Below, in pieces: positions 33,648 to 46,425 of a stretch of 64,000 nt of DNA. The DNA is from Thinopyrum elongatum (Eukaryota > Streptophyta > Magnoliopsida > Poales > Poaceae). Both the position numbers and the translations under genes were made by a program. The notes below the pieces were generated by a model. The model was not told the origin of the DNA, made no database searches, and was given only the letters and a program-made list of their open reading frames with translations. Position 1 is the stretch's first letter, and each line of letters starts with the position of its first letter. The stretch spans positions 274,546,904-274,610,903 of the forward strand of contig CM022303.1 in the NCBI GenBank assembly GCA_011799875.1, written 5' to 3'.

Positions 33648-35374
33648 TGAAGGAAATATGCCCTAGAGGCAATAATAAAGTTATTATTTTATTTCCTTAT
33701 GTCATGATAAATGTTTATTATTCATGCTAGAATTGTATTAACCGGAAACTTGATACATGTGTGAATACATAGACAAAATAGAGTGTCACTAGTATGCCTC
33801 TACTTGACTAGCTCGTTAGTCAAAGATGGTTATGTTTCCTAACCATAGACATGAGTTGTCATTTGATTAACGGGATCACATCATTAGGAGAATGATGTGA
33901 TTGACTTGACCCATTCCGTTAGCTTAGCACTTGATCGTTTAGTATGTTGCTATTGCTTTCTTCATGACTTATACATGTTCCTATGACTATGAGATTATGC
34001 AACTCCCGTTTACCAGAGGAACACTTTGTGTGCTACCAAACGTCACAACATAACTGGGTGATTATAAAGGTGCTCTACAGGTGTCTCCGAAGGTACTTGT
34101 TGAGTTGGCGTATTTCGAGATTAGGATTTGTCACTCCGATTGTCGGAGAGGTATCTCTGGGCCCACTCGGTAATGCACATCACTATAAGCCTTGCAAGCA
34201 TTGTAACTAATGAGTTAGTTGCGGGATGATGTATTACGGAATGAGTAAAGAGACTTGCCGGTAACGAGATTGAACTAGGTATTGAGATACCGACGACCGA
34301 ATCTCGGGCAAGTAACATACCGATGACAAAGGGAACAACGTATGTTGTTATGCGGTTTGACCGATAAAGATCTTCGTAGAATATGTGGGAGCCAATATGA
34401 GCATCCAGGTTCCTCTATTGGTTATTGACCGGAGACGTGTCTCGGTCATGTCTACATAGTTCTCGAACCCGTAGGGTCCGCACGCTTAAAGTTCGGTGAC
34501 GATCGGTATTATGAGTTTATGTGATTTGATGACTGAAGTTTGTTCGGAGTCCCGGATGAGATCGGGGACATGACGAGGAGTCTCGAAATGGTCGAGAGGT
34601 AAAGATCGATATATTGGAAGGCTATATTCGGACATCGGAAAGGTTCCGAGTGATTCGAGTATTTTTCGGAGTACCGGAGAGTTACGGGAATTCGTATTGG
34701 GCCTTAATGGGCCATACGGGAAAGGAGAGAAAGGCCTCAAGGGTGGCTGCGCCCCTTCCCCATGGACTGGTCCGAATTGGACTAGGGAAAGGGGGCGCCC
34801 CCTTCCTTCCTTCTCCTTCTCCCTTCCCCTTTTCCTATTCCATGTGGGAGGTGGAATCCTACTAGGACTAGGGAGTCCTAGTAGGACTCCACACCTTGGG
34901 CGCGCCCTGTGAGGGCCGGCCTCCTCCTCCCTCCATCCTTTATATACGTGGCCAGGGGGCACCCCATAGACACAACAATTGATCATTGATCTCTTAGCCG
35001 TGTGTGGTGCCCCCCTCCACCATAATCCACCTCGATCATATCGTAGCGGTGCTTAGGCGAAGCCCTGCGTCGGTAGCATCATCATCACCGTCACCACGCC
35101 GTCGTGCTGACGAAACTCTCCTGTGAAGCTTTGCTGGATCGGAGCTCACGGGACGTCATCGAGTTGAACGTGTGTTGAACTCGGAGGTGCCGTGCATTCG
35201 GTACTTGGATCGGTTGGATCGTGAAGACGTACGACTACATCAACCGCGTTGTGCTAACGCTTCCGCTTTCGGTCTACGAGGGTACGTGGACACACCCTCC
35301 CCTCTCGTTGCTATGCATCACCATGATCTTGTGTGTGCGTAGGAATTTTTTTGAAATTACTACGTTCCCCAACA
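33648..35374 (+). repeat. Copia 3' LTR
   Basis: 1,727 bp, same length as the 5' LTR, starts TGAAGG and ends CCCCAACA, followed by the AAGAT duplication. Confidence 0.95.
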
Positions 35375-35379
35375 AAGAT
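35375..35379. repeat. Copia target-site duplication, right (AAGAT)
   Basis: Second AAGAT copy, matching 26757-26761. Confidence 0.95.
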
Positions 35380-36459
35380 CATTAAGGTCGTGAAACCCAA
35401 CCATAGCATTAAGTATCAAGTCCTCTTTACTCCCATACGCAACAACCCACTTACTCGGGTTTAAGTTTCTGTCACTCTTGTAACCCACCATAAGCGAATC
35501 ATGAAAATATTGCAACACCCTACAGCGAGGATCCCTCATGTTTGCATGAGACGGAGGGCACCGTAGGATAGCACCATAAATAAAATATACAATCATACCA
35601 ACCAAGATCACGATTAACCCACAGGACAAAACGGATCTACTCAAACATCATAGGATAACCATAGATCATTGGGAAATAATATATGGAGTTGAGCACCATG
35701 TTTAAGTAGAGATTACAGTGGGGAGAAGAGGTGTTACACCGCTGCAAAGAGGGGGAGAGAGTTGGTGTTGACGGTAGCAAGATTGTTGATGTAGATCGCC
35801 ATCACGATCCTAACCCCGGCGGCACTCCGGCGCCACCGGGAGAGAGGGGGAGAGAGCCCCCCTCCTTCTTCTTCTTCCTTGGCCTCCCCCCTAGATGGGA
35901 GGAGAGTTCCCCCTCTGGTCCATGGACTCCATGGCGGCGGAGGGGCGGGAGCCCCTCTGAGATTGGATCTCCCTCCCTGTTCTCTTCTGTTTCGCCCTCC
36001 CCAGATCTGGCCGAAAACCGTTTCTTATATTCTGGGAGATCCGTAACTTCGATTGCGCTGAAATTTTAACACGATTTTTTTCCGGATATAAGCTTCCTTG
36101 CTCCCGAAGTAGAGCTCCAACCGACGTACGAGGTGGGCATAAGACACCTGGGCGCGCCTGGGCCCCCAGGCGCGCCCTGGTGGGTTGTGGTCACTGTGGG
36201 CCCCCTCTTCTGATGATTCCAACTCCCAAAAATCAAAAATATTCCAAAATAATTCTCCGTAAAATTTTATTGCATTTGGAGTTCGTTTGATATGGATTTT
36301 CTGCGAAACAAAAAACATGCAACAAACAGGAACTGGCACTGGGCACTGAATCAATAGGTTAGTCCAATAAATCATATAAAATGTTGCCAAAAATATGTGA
36401 AAGTTGTATAATATTGGCATGAAACAATAAAAAATTATAGATACGACGGAGACGTATCA
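35380..36459 (-). repeat. Gypsy A 5' LTR, start part (right of copia)
   Basis: 1,080 bp continuing the LTR begun at 26349. In element orientation it begins TGATACGTCTCCG. Ends at 36459 followed by TGCAT. Confidence 0.92.
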
Positions 36460-36464
36460 TGCAT
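36460..36464. repeat. Gypsy A target-site duplication, right (TGCAT)
   Basis: Matches 20434-20438. Confidence 0.93.
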
Positions 36465-37620
36465 CATCCCGAGTTATTGTCTTTTTTTCTGGGGTGGACT
36501 TCATACCAGTTATTAAAATAACTGCTGACGTGTGCCCCGTGTACACAGTCTCGCATGACCTTCCCGCTAGCACTGTCCAAAATTAGTTGAAACTGGATAC
36601 GAACGATCCCGCGGGCGGCAAAATCTCCCGCCTCCTTCTAAAATTTCCGCCACCTAGTCTTTAGCATGTGAAATTCCCCTTTTGTCCTTGGTGCACGGAG
36701 AACAATAGTTACAATACGACCCTCATTTACATAATAGGCGGGGGCTGCTTTGGTAACTTCCTGTTCCCCCCACCACACGGCACCCCCATTTCCTCTCCCC
36801 TTCCCGCAAAAACGATTACTCCACAACACCAGAGCATCTTACATCACGTCGTCCATACTTCATCGGCCTTTCTACCCCTCCCCTCTTGAAACCCTAGACT
36901 GCTCATCCACCAGCGTACCAGAGCCTATTCACTGCCAGCGGCGTCCACCTCACCGGATCTGCTTCTGCGGCCGCATCTACCCCTCCCACCTCCCCTAGAA
37001 ACAAGTAGCCTGCTCATCCACCACTGTACCACAGCCCATTCAGTGCCGGCCTTGTCCACGGCGCCGGATCTGCTTCACCGGTACTCTCGTCAACCACAGT
37101 GCATCTGCAGCGGCTCCTTTGTACTCCCCACCGGAGACGCTTCGTCCACACCCCCGGAGCCGCCCCACCGATGCCCCCGTCGACGGCCTCTGATCCTCTT
37201 CGCCGACACCTTCCTCAACCCTACCGGAGCCGCTTCGCCGACACCATCCTCAACCCTACCGGAGTAGCTTCGCCTATACCATTCTCAACCCTACCGGGGC
37301 CGCTTTGCCAACGCCCAAGTCCACGGTCTCAGATCTGCTTCGTCGCACCCTCGTCCTACCTACCGGAGCAGCTTCTGACGCCCCGTCCACGGCCACAGAT
37401 CCGCATCATCGGCACCATCCTGAACCCAACCACTGGAGCAGCTTCACCGATGCCCTCGTCCACGGCCTCAGATTCGCTTCGCCCACACTGTAGTCCACCC
37501 TACCGGAGCCGCTCCACAAACACCCTACTCCACGGTTCTAGATCTCCTTACCGGACCCCGACAGCCAGCGCAACATCATCACCATTGACGTTTCTAACCT
37601 GATTCCCACCGTCTAGCAAG
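36465..37620 (+). promoter_or_regulatory. CACTA internal promoter-like region with CCGGAGCCGCTTC minisatellite
   Basis: The sequence resembles a plant gene 5' end: CCTTTTGTCC and CCAC-rich blocks, a CT-rich leader near 36780-36890, then GC-rich sequence. From about 36900 to 37560 a unit around CTACCGGAGCCGCTTCGCC recurs with about 40-60 bp spacing. Open frames on the plus strand here come from the repeat and show no domain. It may be the 5' part of the CACTA element's own gene that includes the exon at 47937. Confidence 0.4.
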
Positions 37621-37955
37621 ATGCCAAGCACCCGCCGCGGCCTAGGTACTTGTCACCTTTAAACCCGTCCAGCATCACCTGCCTGATGTACTTCAAATAT
37701 ACTAACAGGTCACTATTACATGTTATGAAGCTGGCAAAAACTACAAGGACGATGTTTCTTCTGGATCTAACACCTTGGCCAAACAAGATCCTGGACTGAG
37801 GCATTGCTATGATCTTGTAAGTGCGTCTCTCTCTCTTGTATTGTTGTGTGCCTGCCAGCGTTCTTTGCTAGGATTTTCGAAAAGTAATCCCTTTGTGCAG
37901 ACAATTATTTCCACTACTGGCTGCTAAATTAGAAATGTAGATGTCATACATGATA

Positions 37956-38113
37956 CTCCCTCCGTTCCTAAATATAAGTCTTTCTAGATATTCCACTATA
38001 GACTACATACAGAGCAAAATGAGTGAATCTACACTCGAAAATGCATCTATATACATCTGTATATGGTCCATACTGGAATCTCTACAAAGACATATATTTA
38101 GGAACAGAGGTAG
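37956..38113. mobile_element. Stowaway-type MITE (158 bp)
   Basis: Begins CTCCCTCCGTTCCTAAATAT and ends with the complementary ATATTTAGGAACAGAGGTAG, flanked by TA at 37954-37955 and 38114-38115. The TA duplication and CTCCCTCCGT terminus mark Stowaway (Tc1/mariner) MITEs. Confidence 0.92.
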
Positions 38114-38115
38114 TA

Positions 38116-38653
38116 CATTACACAAAATCATAGGTGGCATGTAGGAATTCCAGTGCACTACATTAGGCTCCCTTAGAGTGCCTGCTAGTCGAGTACACAG
38201 AGTCATGGCTAGTTTATGCTACGCACACAATCGTTAATTGGTGGTTTAAATATGCGCAAGGGATATGCAATGTATTATCATGTTGAGATATCTGGAATTA
38301 GCCGTGTCAACTTGCAGATAGGGTTACGCAATGAAAAAGTACAAGATTTCTTAGTACAAGATGTATGTGGCAATTTCATGGAACATCGCAAAAAAAAAGA
38401 GGCGGCGGTGAGCCTATATAGTGTGCTATGGTAGATCACTCTCCATTGCAATTATCGTGACATGTTATTTGTATGTCAGTGTTGTTGGCCAAGTTTCTTA
38501 GGGACAGTTATTTAGAGTTATCCTAAGAAAATAAGCACCTTTGAATATAAGCTCCAGATAATAAGCCAACCAGTTCTTTTCATTGCCTGCCTTTTCAGCT
38601 TATCTGTGGTATGATCAGTGAAATGTCTAGATTGCATTATATTTTGTCATTTT
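38116..38653. other. CACTA interior between MITE and gypsy B
   Basis: No gene recognised. A short plus-strand frame (38216-38434) is open but has no known motif. Confidence 0.4.
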
Positions 38654-38658
38654 GCTGC
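38654..38658. repeat. Gypsy B target-site duplication, left (GCTGC)
   Basis: GCTGC precedes the LTR at 38659 and recurs at 45815-45819. Confidence 0.93.
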
Positions 38659-40188
38659 TGATGTCTACTACGCAACTTTATTCTTGTAGACTCGTGTTGG
38701 GCCTCCAAGCGCAGAGTTTTGTAGGACAGTAGCAATTTTCCCTCAAGTGGATGACCTAAGGTTTATCAATCCGTGGGAGGCGTAGGATGAAGATGGTCTC
38801 TCTCAAACAACCCTGCAACCAAATACAAGAAATCTCTTGTGTCCCCAACACACCCAATACAATGGCAAATTGTATAGGTGCACTAGTTCGGCGAAGAGAT
38901 GGTGATAAAAGTGTAATATGGATGGTAGAAATATATTTTTATAATCTGAATAAATAAAAACAGCAAGGTAGCAAGTGACAAAAGTGAGCACAAACGGTAT
39001 TGCAATGCTTGAAAACAAGGCCTAGGGTTCATACTTTCACTAGTGCAATCTCTCAACAATGCTAATATAATTGGATCATAGAACCATCCCTCAAAGTGCG
39101 ATGAAGAATCACTCCAAAGTTCCTATCTAGCGGAGAACATAAGAATAAATTGTTTGTAGGGTACGAAACCACCTCAAAGCTATTCTTTCCGATCGATCTA
39201 TCCAAGAGTTCGTACTAAAATAACACCAAAGCAAATTCAGATTCGTAATGCTCAATCCAACACAAAGAACCTCAAAGAGTGCCCCAAGATTTCTACCGGA
39301 GAAACAAAGACAAGAACATGCATCAACCCCTATGCATAGATTACCCCAATGTCACCTCGGGAATCCGCGAGTTGAGTGCCAAAACATATATCAAGTGAAT
39401 CAATATGATACCCCATTGTCACCACGGGTATTCATAGCAAGACATACATAAAGTGTTCTCAAATCCATAAAAGTATTCAATCCGATAAAACGAAATCTCA
39501 AAGGGAAAACTCAATTCATCACAACAAGATAGAGAGGGGAAAACACCATATGATCCGACTATATTAACAAAGCCCGCGATACATCAAGATCGTGACATCT
39601 CAAGAACACGAGAGAGAGAGAGATTAAACACATAGCTACTGGTACAAACCCTCAGCCCCGAGGGTGGACTACTCCCTCCTCATCATGGTGGCCGCCGGGA
39701 TGATGAAGATGGCCACCGGTGATGATTTCCCCCTTCGGCAGGGTGCCGGAACGGGGTCTAGATTGGTTTTTCGTGGCTACAGAGGCTTGCGGTGGCGGAA
39801 CTTCTGACCTAGGGTTACCCCTGATGGTTTCTCTATTTATAGGAATTTTTGGCGTTGGTTTCACGCTAAGATGGGCCTCGAGGTGAGCACAACCCACCGG
39901 GGCACGGGCAAGGGCCCAGGCGCGCCCCGGTGTCTTGTGCCCTACTCCTTCACCTTCTGGTCCTTCCACAAAGCTTCTAGTGCCTCTTTTGTTCCAAAAC
40001 AAATCGTCAAAAAGTTCCAGCTCATTTGGAGAACTTTCATTTCTGCACAAAAAACAACACCACGGTAGTTCTGCTGAAAATAGCATCAGTCTGGGTTAGT
40101 TCCATGTAAATCATACCAAAACCATATAAAATTATTGTAAACATGGCATGAATACTTCATAAATTATAGATACGTTGGAGACGTATCA
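38659..40188 (-). repeat. Gypsy B 3' LTR
   Basis: In element orientation starts TGATACGTCTCCAACG and ends GTAGTAGACATCA. Next to it on the right is the purine tract complement GCATCCCCAAGCTTAATTCC. Confidence 0.92.
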
Positions 40189-41733
40189 GCATCCCCAAGC
40201 TTAATTCCTACTCGTCCTCGAGTAGGTAAATGGTAAAAGAAATAATTTATGAAGTGTGAATACTAGCAAAGTGCACACGTTTGATCAATGATAATTTTAA
40301 TCACTTTTCCTAGCATCTTAACAACAACTCTTTCTCATAAAACTCATCATGATAAAGTAGCAATCAATTCACACGTTAAGGTTCGAACAATGAATTCTCT
40401 TGAAACTCAACAACCTATATTCTTAGTCACCAAACAATTGCAATTCAACTTATTCAACAGAGTCTAAGTAAGAGCTCCACATACTCAACCATCATTTAGT
40501 CTTCTATGATTTCTAACACTCACCGCATACACATGAGCAAAACGTTTCAACCGGACACATAGAAAGCTAGGGGCTTATAATTTCGCCTCCCAATGTATTC
40601 ACCTCAAGGGTGATGTCAACAATAATAACTCATGCTACCCATATCCAACTGGATATATGTGCCTAGATCTTTCCTCACCACATGATGCTTGCCAAAAGAG
40701 AAAACTAAAAAGGAATAGAGAGAAAAACTTTGACTCTTGCATGAAAGTAAATATATAAAAGTAAAAGGTAGGCCCTTCGCAGAGGGAAGCAGAGGTTGCC
40801 ATGCGCTTTTTGTTTGTATGCTCAATCCCTCAGTGCAAAAGAACATCACGTTATATTGCCCCTTATGATAGCAACCTTTATTATGCAGTCTGTCACTTTT
40901 ATTCTTTGCCATCACAAGTTCGTACAACACTCAATTTTCTCTTACACTAAATGATCTAACACTTTTAGAAGCAATTTTTATTGCCTTATTGCACTGATGA
41001 CAACTTACTTGAAGGATCTTACTCAATCCTTAGGTAGGTATGGTGGACTCTTGAAAATAAGATTTGGGTTTAAGGGTTTTTGGATGCACAAGTAGTATCT
41101 CTACTTGGTGCAGAATTTTTGGCTAGCAAAGATGGGGGGCAAGCACCACATGTTGAAGGATCTATGACAATATAACTTCTATGTGAATATGAACAAACAT
41201 AAATCATTATGTTGTCTTCCTTGTCCAACGTCAACAATTTTGGCATATAATATTTTGATGGGGGCTCACAATCACAAAAGATTTCCAAGATAGTGTATTT
41301 GCATGTGAAAGTTCTCTTCCTTATAGTAATCATTCATAAACTGCTTGTATGACCAATATTGTGATTGTCAAGCTTCAAAAGATTTCACTTTCTAAACCCA
41401 ATGTGAAGCTACCACTGGGCATGATATGAACATATAATTTCAACTTCATGATATTCAATTCATTCAACAATTTACTCATAGGATATAAGTGAAGCACGAG
41501 AGTAAATGACAAACTACTCCAAAAAGATATAAGTGAAGATCAAGCGAGTAGTTAAGTAAAGGGGTAGCTAATTGAGGACTCTCTCTTATTTAAAAACTTT
41601 CAGATCTAAGTATTTTATTAAAACAGCAAGTAAAACAAAACAAAATGACATTCCAAGAATAGCACAACTCAAGTGAAGAAGCAAAAACTTAGGCTCAACC
41701 GATACTAACCGATAATTATTGATGAAGAAAGGT

Positions 41734-41755
41734 GGGATGCCTACCGGGGCATCCC
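41734..41755 (-). other. Conserved hairpin module, gypsy B copy 1
   Basis: GGGATGCC and GGCATCCC with a 6-base loop, followed by CCAAGCTTAGA. Same module as 24000-24021 in gypsy A. A further GGGCATCCCCAAGCTTGAG block follows about 50 bp on. Confidence 0.65.
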
Positions 41756-42462
41756 CAAGCTTAGATGCTTGAGACTTCTTGAAATATTATCTTGGGATGC
41801 CTTGGGCATCCCCAAGCTTGAGCTTTTGCATCTCCTTAATTCCTCTCATATCACGGTTTCCCTAATTCTTAAAACTTCATCCACACAAAACTCAACAAGA
41901 ACTCGTGAGATAAGTTAAGTATAAATCAATGCAAAAACCTTATCATTCTCTACTGTAGTAAATCACTAAAATTATTATTCAACATTGCATACTAAATGCC
42001 TCTGCATATTTAATACTCCTATCCTCAAATAGAATCATTAAACAAGCAAACATATGCAAACATAACAGCAATCTGTCTAAACAGGAGAGTCTGTAAAGAG
42101 TGCAATATTCTTCATACTTTCGTAACTCCAAAAAGTATGAAAGTTTACCACACTGTAGAAAATTTATCAGAGCTTATTGTGCAAAAAATTTCAACATTTT
42201 ATCACATTCTGAATTTTCTAGGGAATTTTTGCAACAGCGACAAACTTTCTGTTTTGAAACAGCGACTCATATATTTGCAAAATAAGCATGGTGATGGCTA
42301 TCCTTGCCACTTTTATTGAAATAAAAGATGAAAAACATTATTATAAATAAAAGCAAGCAAATACTAATAAAATAAAATGACTCTCCAAGAAAAACTCATA
42401 TCATGTGACAAATGAAAATATAGCTCCAAGTGAGGTTACCGATAATGTTGAAGACGAAAGAG

Positions 42463-42484
42463 GGGATGCCTTCCGGGGCATCCC
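42463..42484 (-). other. Conserved hairpin module, gypsy B copy 2
   Basis: The same 8-bp stem with loop TTCCGG, as in gypsy A, again followed after about 50 bp by a CCCCAAGCTTAG block. Confidence 0.65.
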
Positions 42485-43192
42485 CAATCTTAGTTGCTTG
42501 GATCTTCCTTGAATATTACCTTGGGGTGCCTTGGTAATCCCCAAGCTTAGGGTCTTGTCACTCCTTGTTCTCCTCGTATCCATATCTCACCCAAAACTTG
42601 AAAACTTCAATCACACAAAACTTAACAGAACTTCGTGAGATGGATTAGTATGATAAAACAAATCATTCACTTGGGTACTGTCAAAGACAAGATTCATAAT
42701 TGTTCTCACACAATGCCTACTGTACTATACAATTTCCACAATTTATATTAAGCAATATAAGCCATAGAAACCATAAAACAAGCAAACTATGCATTGCAAA
42801 CAAAATCTGTCAAAAACAGAACAGTACGTAAAGATCTGAATTAAGGTCATACTTCTGTAACTCCAAAAAATCTCAAAAATTAGGACAACGTAGAAAATTT
42901 GTATACCCATCAACTGTAAAAAATTCAGAGTTTTCTACGCTCCAGTGAATTTAAACAGTTCTTTTACTGGGCGCAAAAGTTTCTGTTTTTGCACAGAATC
43001 AAGTCAACTATCATCCACACTATCCCAAGGGCTTTACTTGGCACTTTATTGAAACAAAAGCTATAAAACATGATTACTACAGTAGACTAACCGTGTGAAC
43101 ACACAAAAACAGTAGGTAAAAGTGTTGGGTTGTCTCCCAACAAGCACTTTTCTTTAATGCCTTTTAGCTAGGCATGATGATTTCAATGATGC

Positions 43193-44156
43193 TCACATAA
43201 AAGATAATAATTGAAAAACAAAGAGAGCATCCTGAAGCATATGACTAGCATATTTAAGTCTAACCCAATTCCTATGCATAGGGATTTTGTGAGGAAACAA
43301 CTTATGGGAACAAGAATCAACTAGCATAGGAAGGCAAAACAAGCAAAACTTCAAGATTTTCAACACATAGAGAGGAAACTTGATATTATTGCAGCTCCTA
43401 CCAGCATAAGTTCCTCCCTCATAATAATTTTCAGTAGCATCATGAATGAATTCAACAATATAAATTTCACATAAAGCATTCTTTTCATGATCTACAAGCA
43501 TGGAAATTTTATTACTCCCCACATAAGCAAATTTATTGTCATGGATAGTATTGGGAGCAAACTCAACAAAATAACTATCATGTGAGGCATAATCCAATTG
43601 AAAATCAAAATCATGATGACAAGTTTCATGGTTATCATTATTCTTTTATAGCATACATGTCATCACCATAATCATCATAGATAGCAACTTTGTTCTCATA
43701 ATCAATTGAAACCTCTTCCAAAATAGTGGATTCATCACTAAATAAAGTCATGACCTCTCCAAATCCACTTTCATAATTCTCACAATAAGATTCAACACCC
43801 TCCAAAATAGTGGGATCATTAGTACCTAGAGTTGACACTCTTCCAAACCCACTTTCATCAATATAATCGTCAAAAATAGGAGGCATGCTACCATTATAAC
43901 AAATTTGCACATCAAAACTTGGGGGACTAAAAATATCATCTTCATCAAACATAGCATCCCCAAGCTTGTAGCTTTGCATATCATTAGCATCATGGATATT
44001 CATAGAGTTCATACCAACAATATTGCAATCACGCTCATCAATTATGCCAAACATTTTATTGAATTCTTCTTCTATCAATTGAGCACAATTTTCCTTTCCA
44101 TCATTTTCACGAAAGACATTATAAAAATGAATAATATGATGCAACCTCAATTCCAT
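43193..44156 (-). pseudogene. Gypsy B accessory ORF, acidic protein of unknown function, frameshifted
   Basis: Two minus-strand frames, 44156-43638 (172 residues) and 43597-43193 (134 residues), follow each other with a one-base phase difference and a stop between. The first is acidic with internal repetition (DESGFGRVSTL and ESGFGEVMTL, about 30 residues apart, each followed by TILE.V). The second ends with a KIPMHRNWVRLKY motif similar to MPMHRKRVRL of the gypsy A ORF. Position near the primer site is that of gag. No polymerase or protease motif. Function unknown. Confidence 0.55.
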
Positions 44157-44253
44157 TTTTTTGTAGTTTTCTTTGTATAAACCAAACTAGTGATAAAACA
44201 AGAAACTAAAAGATTCGATTGCAAGATCTAAAGATATACCTTCAAGCACTCAC

Positions 44254-44272
44254 CTCCCCGGCAACGGCGCCA
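44254..44272 (-). other. Gypsy B primer binding site
   Basis: Minus strand reads TGGCGCCGTTGCCGGGGAG, an intact tRNA-Asp complement, 10 bp from the right LTR. Confidence 0.9.
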
Positions 44273-44282
44273 GAAAAGAGCT

Positions 44283-45814
44283 TGATGTCTACTACGCAAC
44301 TTTATTCTTGTAGACTCGTGTTGGGCCTCCAATCGCAGAGTTTTGTAGGACAGTAGAAATTTTACCTCAAGTGGATGACCTAAGGTTTATCAATCCGTGG
44401 GAGGCGTAGGATGAAGATGGTCTCTCTCAAACAACCCTACAACCAAATACAAGAAATCTCTTGTGTCCCCAACACACCCAATACAATGGCAAATTGTATA
44501 GGTGCACTAGTTCGGCGAAGAGATGGTGATAAAAGTGTAATATGGATGGTAGAAATATATTTTTATAATCTGAATAAACAAAAACAGCAAGGTAACAAGT
44601 GACAAAAGTGAGCACAAACGGTATTGCAATGCTTGAAAACAAGGCCTAGGGTCCGTACTTTCACTAGTGTAATCTCTCAACAATGCTAATATAATTGGAT
44701 CATAGAACCATCCCTCAAAGTGCGATGAAGAATCACTCCAAAGTTCCTATCTAGCGGAGAACATAAGAATAAATTGTTTGTAGGGTACGAAACCACCTCA
44801 AAGCTATTCTTTCCGATCGATCTATCCAAGAGTTCGTACTAAAATAACACCAAAGCAAATTCAGATTCGTAATGCTCAATCCAACACAAAGAACCTCAAA
44901 GAGTGCCCCAAGATTTCTACCGGAGAAACAAAGACAAGAACGTGCATCAACCCCTATGCATAGATTACCCCAATGTCACCTCGGGAATCCGCGAGTTGAG
45001 TGCCAAAACATATATCAAGTGAATCAATATGATACCCCATTGTCACCACGGGTATTCATAGCAAGACATACATAAAGTGTTCTCAAATCCATAAAAGTAT
45101 TCAATCCGATAAAATGAAATCTCAAAGGGAAAACTCAATTCATCACAACAAGATAGAGAGGGGGAAACACCATATGATCCGACTATATTAACAAAGCCCG
45201 CGATACATCAAGATCGTGACATCTCAAGAACACGAGAGAGAGAGAGAGATTAAACACATAGCTACTGGTAAAAACCCTCAGCCCCGAGGGTGGACTACTC
45301 CCTCCTCATCATGGTGGCCGCCGGGATGATGAAGATGGCCACCGGTGATGATTTCCCCCTCTGGCAGGGTGTCGGAACGGGGTCTAGATTGGTTTTTTGT
45401 GGCTACAGAGGCTTGCGGTGGCGGAACTTCTGATCTAGGGTTACCCCTGATGGTTTCTCTATTTATAGGAATTTTTGGCGTTGGTTTCACGCTAAGATGG
45501 GCCTCGAGGTGAGCACTACCCACCGGGGCACGGGCAAGGGCCCAGGCGCACCTCGGTGTCTTGTGCCCTACTCCTTCACCTTATGGTCCTTCCACGAAGC
45601 TTCTAGTGCCTCTTTTGTTCCAAAAAAAATCATTAAAAAGTTTCAGCTCATTTGGAGAACTTTCATTTCTGCACAAAAAACAACACCACGGTAGTTCTGC
45701 TGAAAACAGCGTCAGTCCGGGTTAGTTCCATGCAAATCATACCAAAACCATATAAAATTATTGTAAACATGGCATGAATACTTCATAAATTATAGATACA
45801 TTGGAGACGTATCA
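44283..45814 (-). repeat. Gypsy B 5' LTR
   Basis: 1,532 bp, matches 38659-40188, in element orientation starts TGATACGTCTCCAATG. Confidence 0.92.
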
Positions 45815-45819
45815 GCTGC
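45815..45819. repeat. Gypsy B target-site duplication, right (GCTGC)
   Basis: Matches 38654-38658. Confidence 0.93.
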
Positions 45820-46084
45820 CCATATGAAAATTAATTTGACTTGCAAACATCACAAATTGAACCCAGTGCAGTAATTAATATGATAGGAAAACAGACCATC
45901 AATATTTGTTCAAAATGCAAATACAAAGATACCATCTACTTGGCACAATCTAATTTGGTCAATGTCTTCCATAGAGATCCCATTGCCTAATTTAAATGAA
46001 GAACACATGACCTAAATTTAAATGAAGAACCATTATTTATCGAAATTCGATGGTCCCAGTGGCTGGTTATTATCATATAGCAGC

Positions 46085-46425
46085 ACCACCTGAAAGCATC
46101 ATATAGCAGCAGCAGCTCATAGCAACTCATCATAGAGTAGCAGCAGCAACAGTAGCTAGCAATTCATCATATACCATCAGCAACTCATAGCAATTCGTCA
46201 TATAGCAGCAGCAGCAGCAGCAGCTCATAGCAATTCATCATATAGCAGCAGCAAGAGCAGCTTATAGCAACTCATCATATAACAGCAGCAGCTCATAGCA
46301 ATTCATCATATAGCAACAACAGCTCATAGCAATTCATCATATAGCAACAGCAGGAGCAGCTCATAGCAATGCATCATATAGCAGCAGCAGCTCATGGCAA
46401 TTCATCGTATAGCGTATCAGAATGA
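46085..46425 (+). repeat. AGC-rich minisatellite
   Basis: Units AGCAGCTCATAGCAATTCAT..CATATAGCAGC of about 30-45 bp repeat at least eight times, with variable numbers of AGC triplets within the unit. Confidence 0.9.

Larger units (their letters stand above)
26762..35374 (+). mobile_element. Copia element of the BARE1/Angela/WIS group, full length, degenerate
   Basis: 8,613 bp with two 1,727-bp LTRs (roughly 30 differences by eye, about 1.8 percent), perfect AAGAT duplication, primer site TGGCATCCGAGC (initiator-Met type) and a purine tract. Internal order is gag, protease, integrase, reverse transcriptase, RNase H, the Ty1/copia order. Every domain has stops or shifts, so it cannot encode its own proteins now. 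It lies antisense to gypsy A. Confidence 0.95.
20439..36459 (-). mobile_element. Gypsy A, Sabrina-like non-autonomous LTR retrotransposon
   Basis: Two 1,493-bp LTRs (about 53 differences by eye, 3.5 percent) bound the element, with a perfect TGCAT duplication. A primer site complementary to tRNA-Asp lies next to the right LTR on the minus strand and a purine tract next to the left LTR, so it is transcribed leftward. The internal region (4.4 kb) has no gag, protease, reverse transcriptase or integrase, only one acidic ORF of unknown function. The right LTR is split by the copia element at 26762-35374. The LTR start resembles Sabrina, from memory. Confidence 0.9.
40189..43192 (-). other. Gypsy B 3' internal region, non-coding
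   Basis: No coding domain. The stretch 40600-41340 matches the 3' region of element C (about 54160-54860) in inverse orientation. Two copies of a hairpin and purine-tract module occur at 41734 and 42463. Repeats of ATATAAGTGAAG lie near 41480-41540. Confidence 0.7.
38659..45814 (-). mobile_element. Gypsy B, non-autonomous Athila-like LTR retrotransposon
   Basis: LTRs of 1,530 and 1,532 bp (roughly 34 differences by eye, about 2.2 percent), a perfect GCTGC duplication, an intact tRNA-Asp primer site on the minus strand and a purine tract at the other end. The 4.1-kb interior has no gag-pol, only a broken acidic ORF near the primer site. Part of its 3' internal region matches the 3' untranslated region of element C. 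Confidence 0.92.

Noticed and set aside
36465..37620. Long plus-strand frames in the CCGGAGCCGCTTC repeat as a protein gene
   Set aside because: Several frames are open at once, all driven by the minisatellite; only a promoter-like reading was kept at low confidence.
38535..38620. Possible MITE sharing ATAAGC..AAAAGGC with about 47057-47095
   Set aside because: Similarity is short and no target duplication or paired termini could be defined.
46085..46425. AGC minisatellite as a CRISPR-like array
   Set aside because: Units vary in length and have no unique spacers; the organism is a plant.
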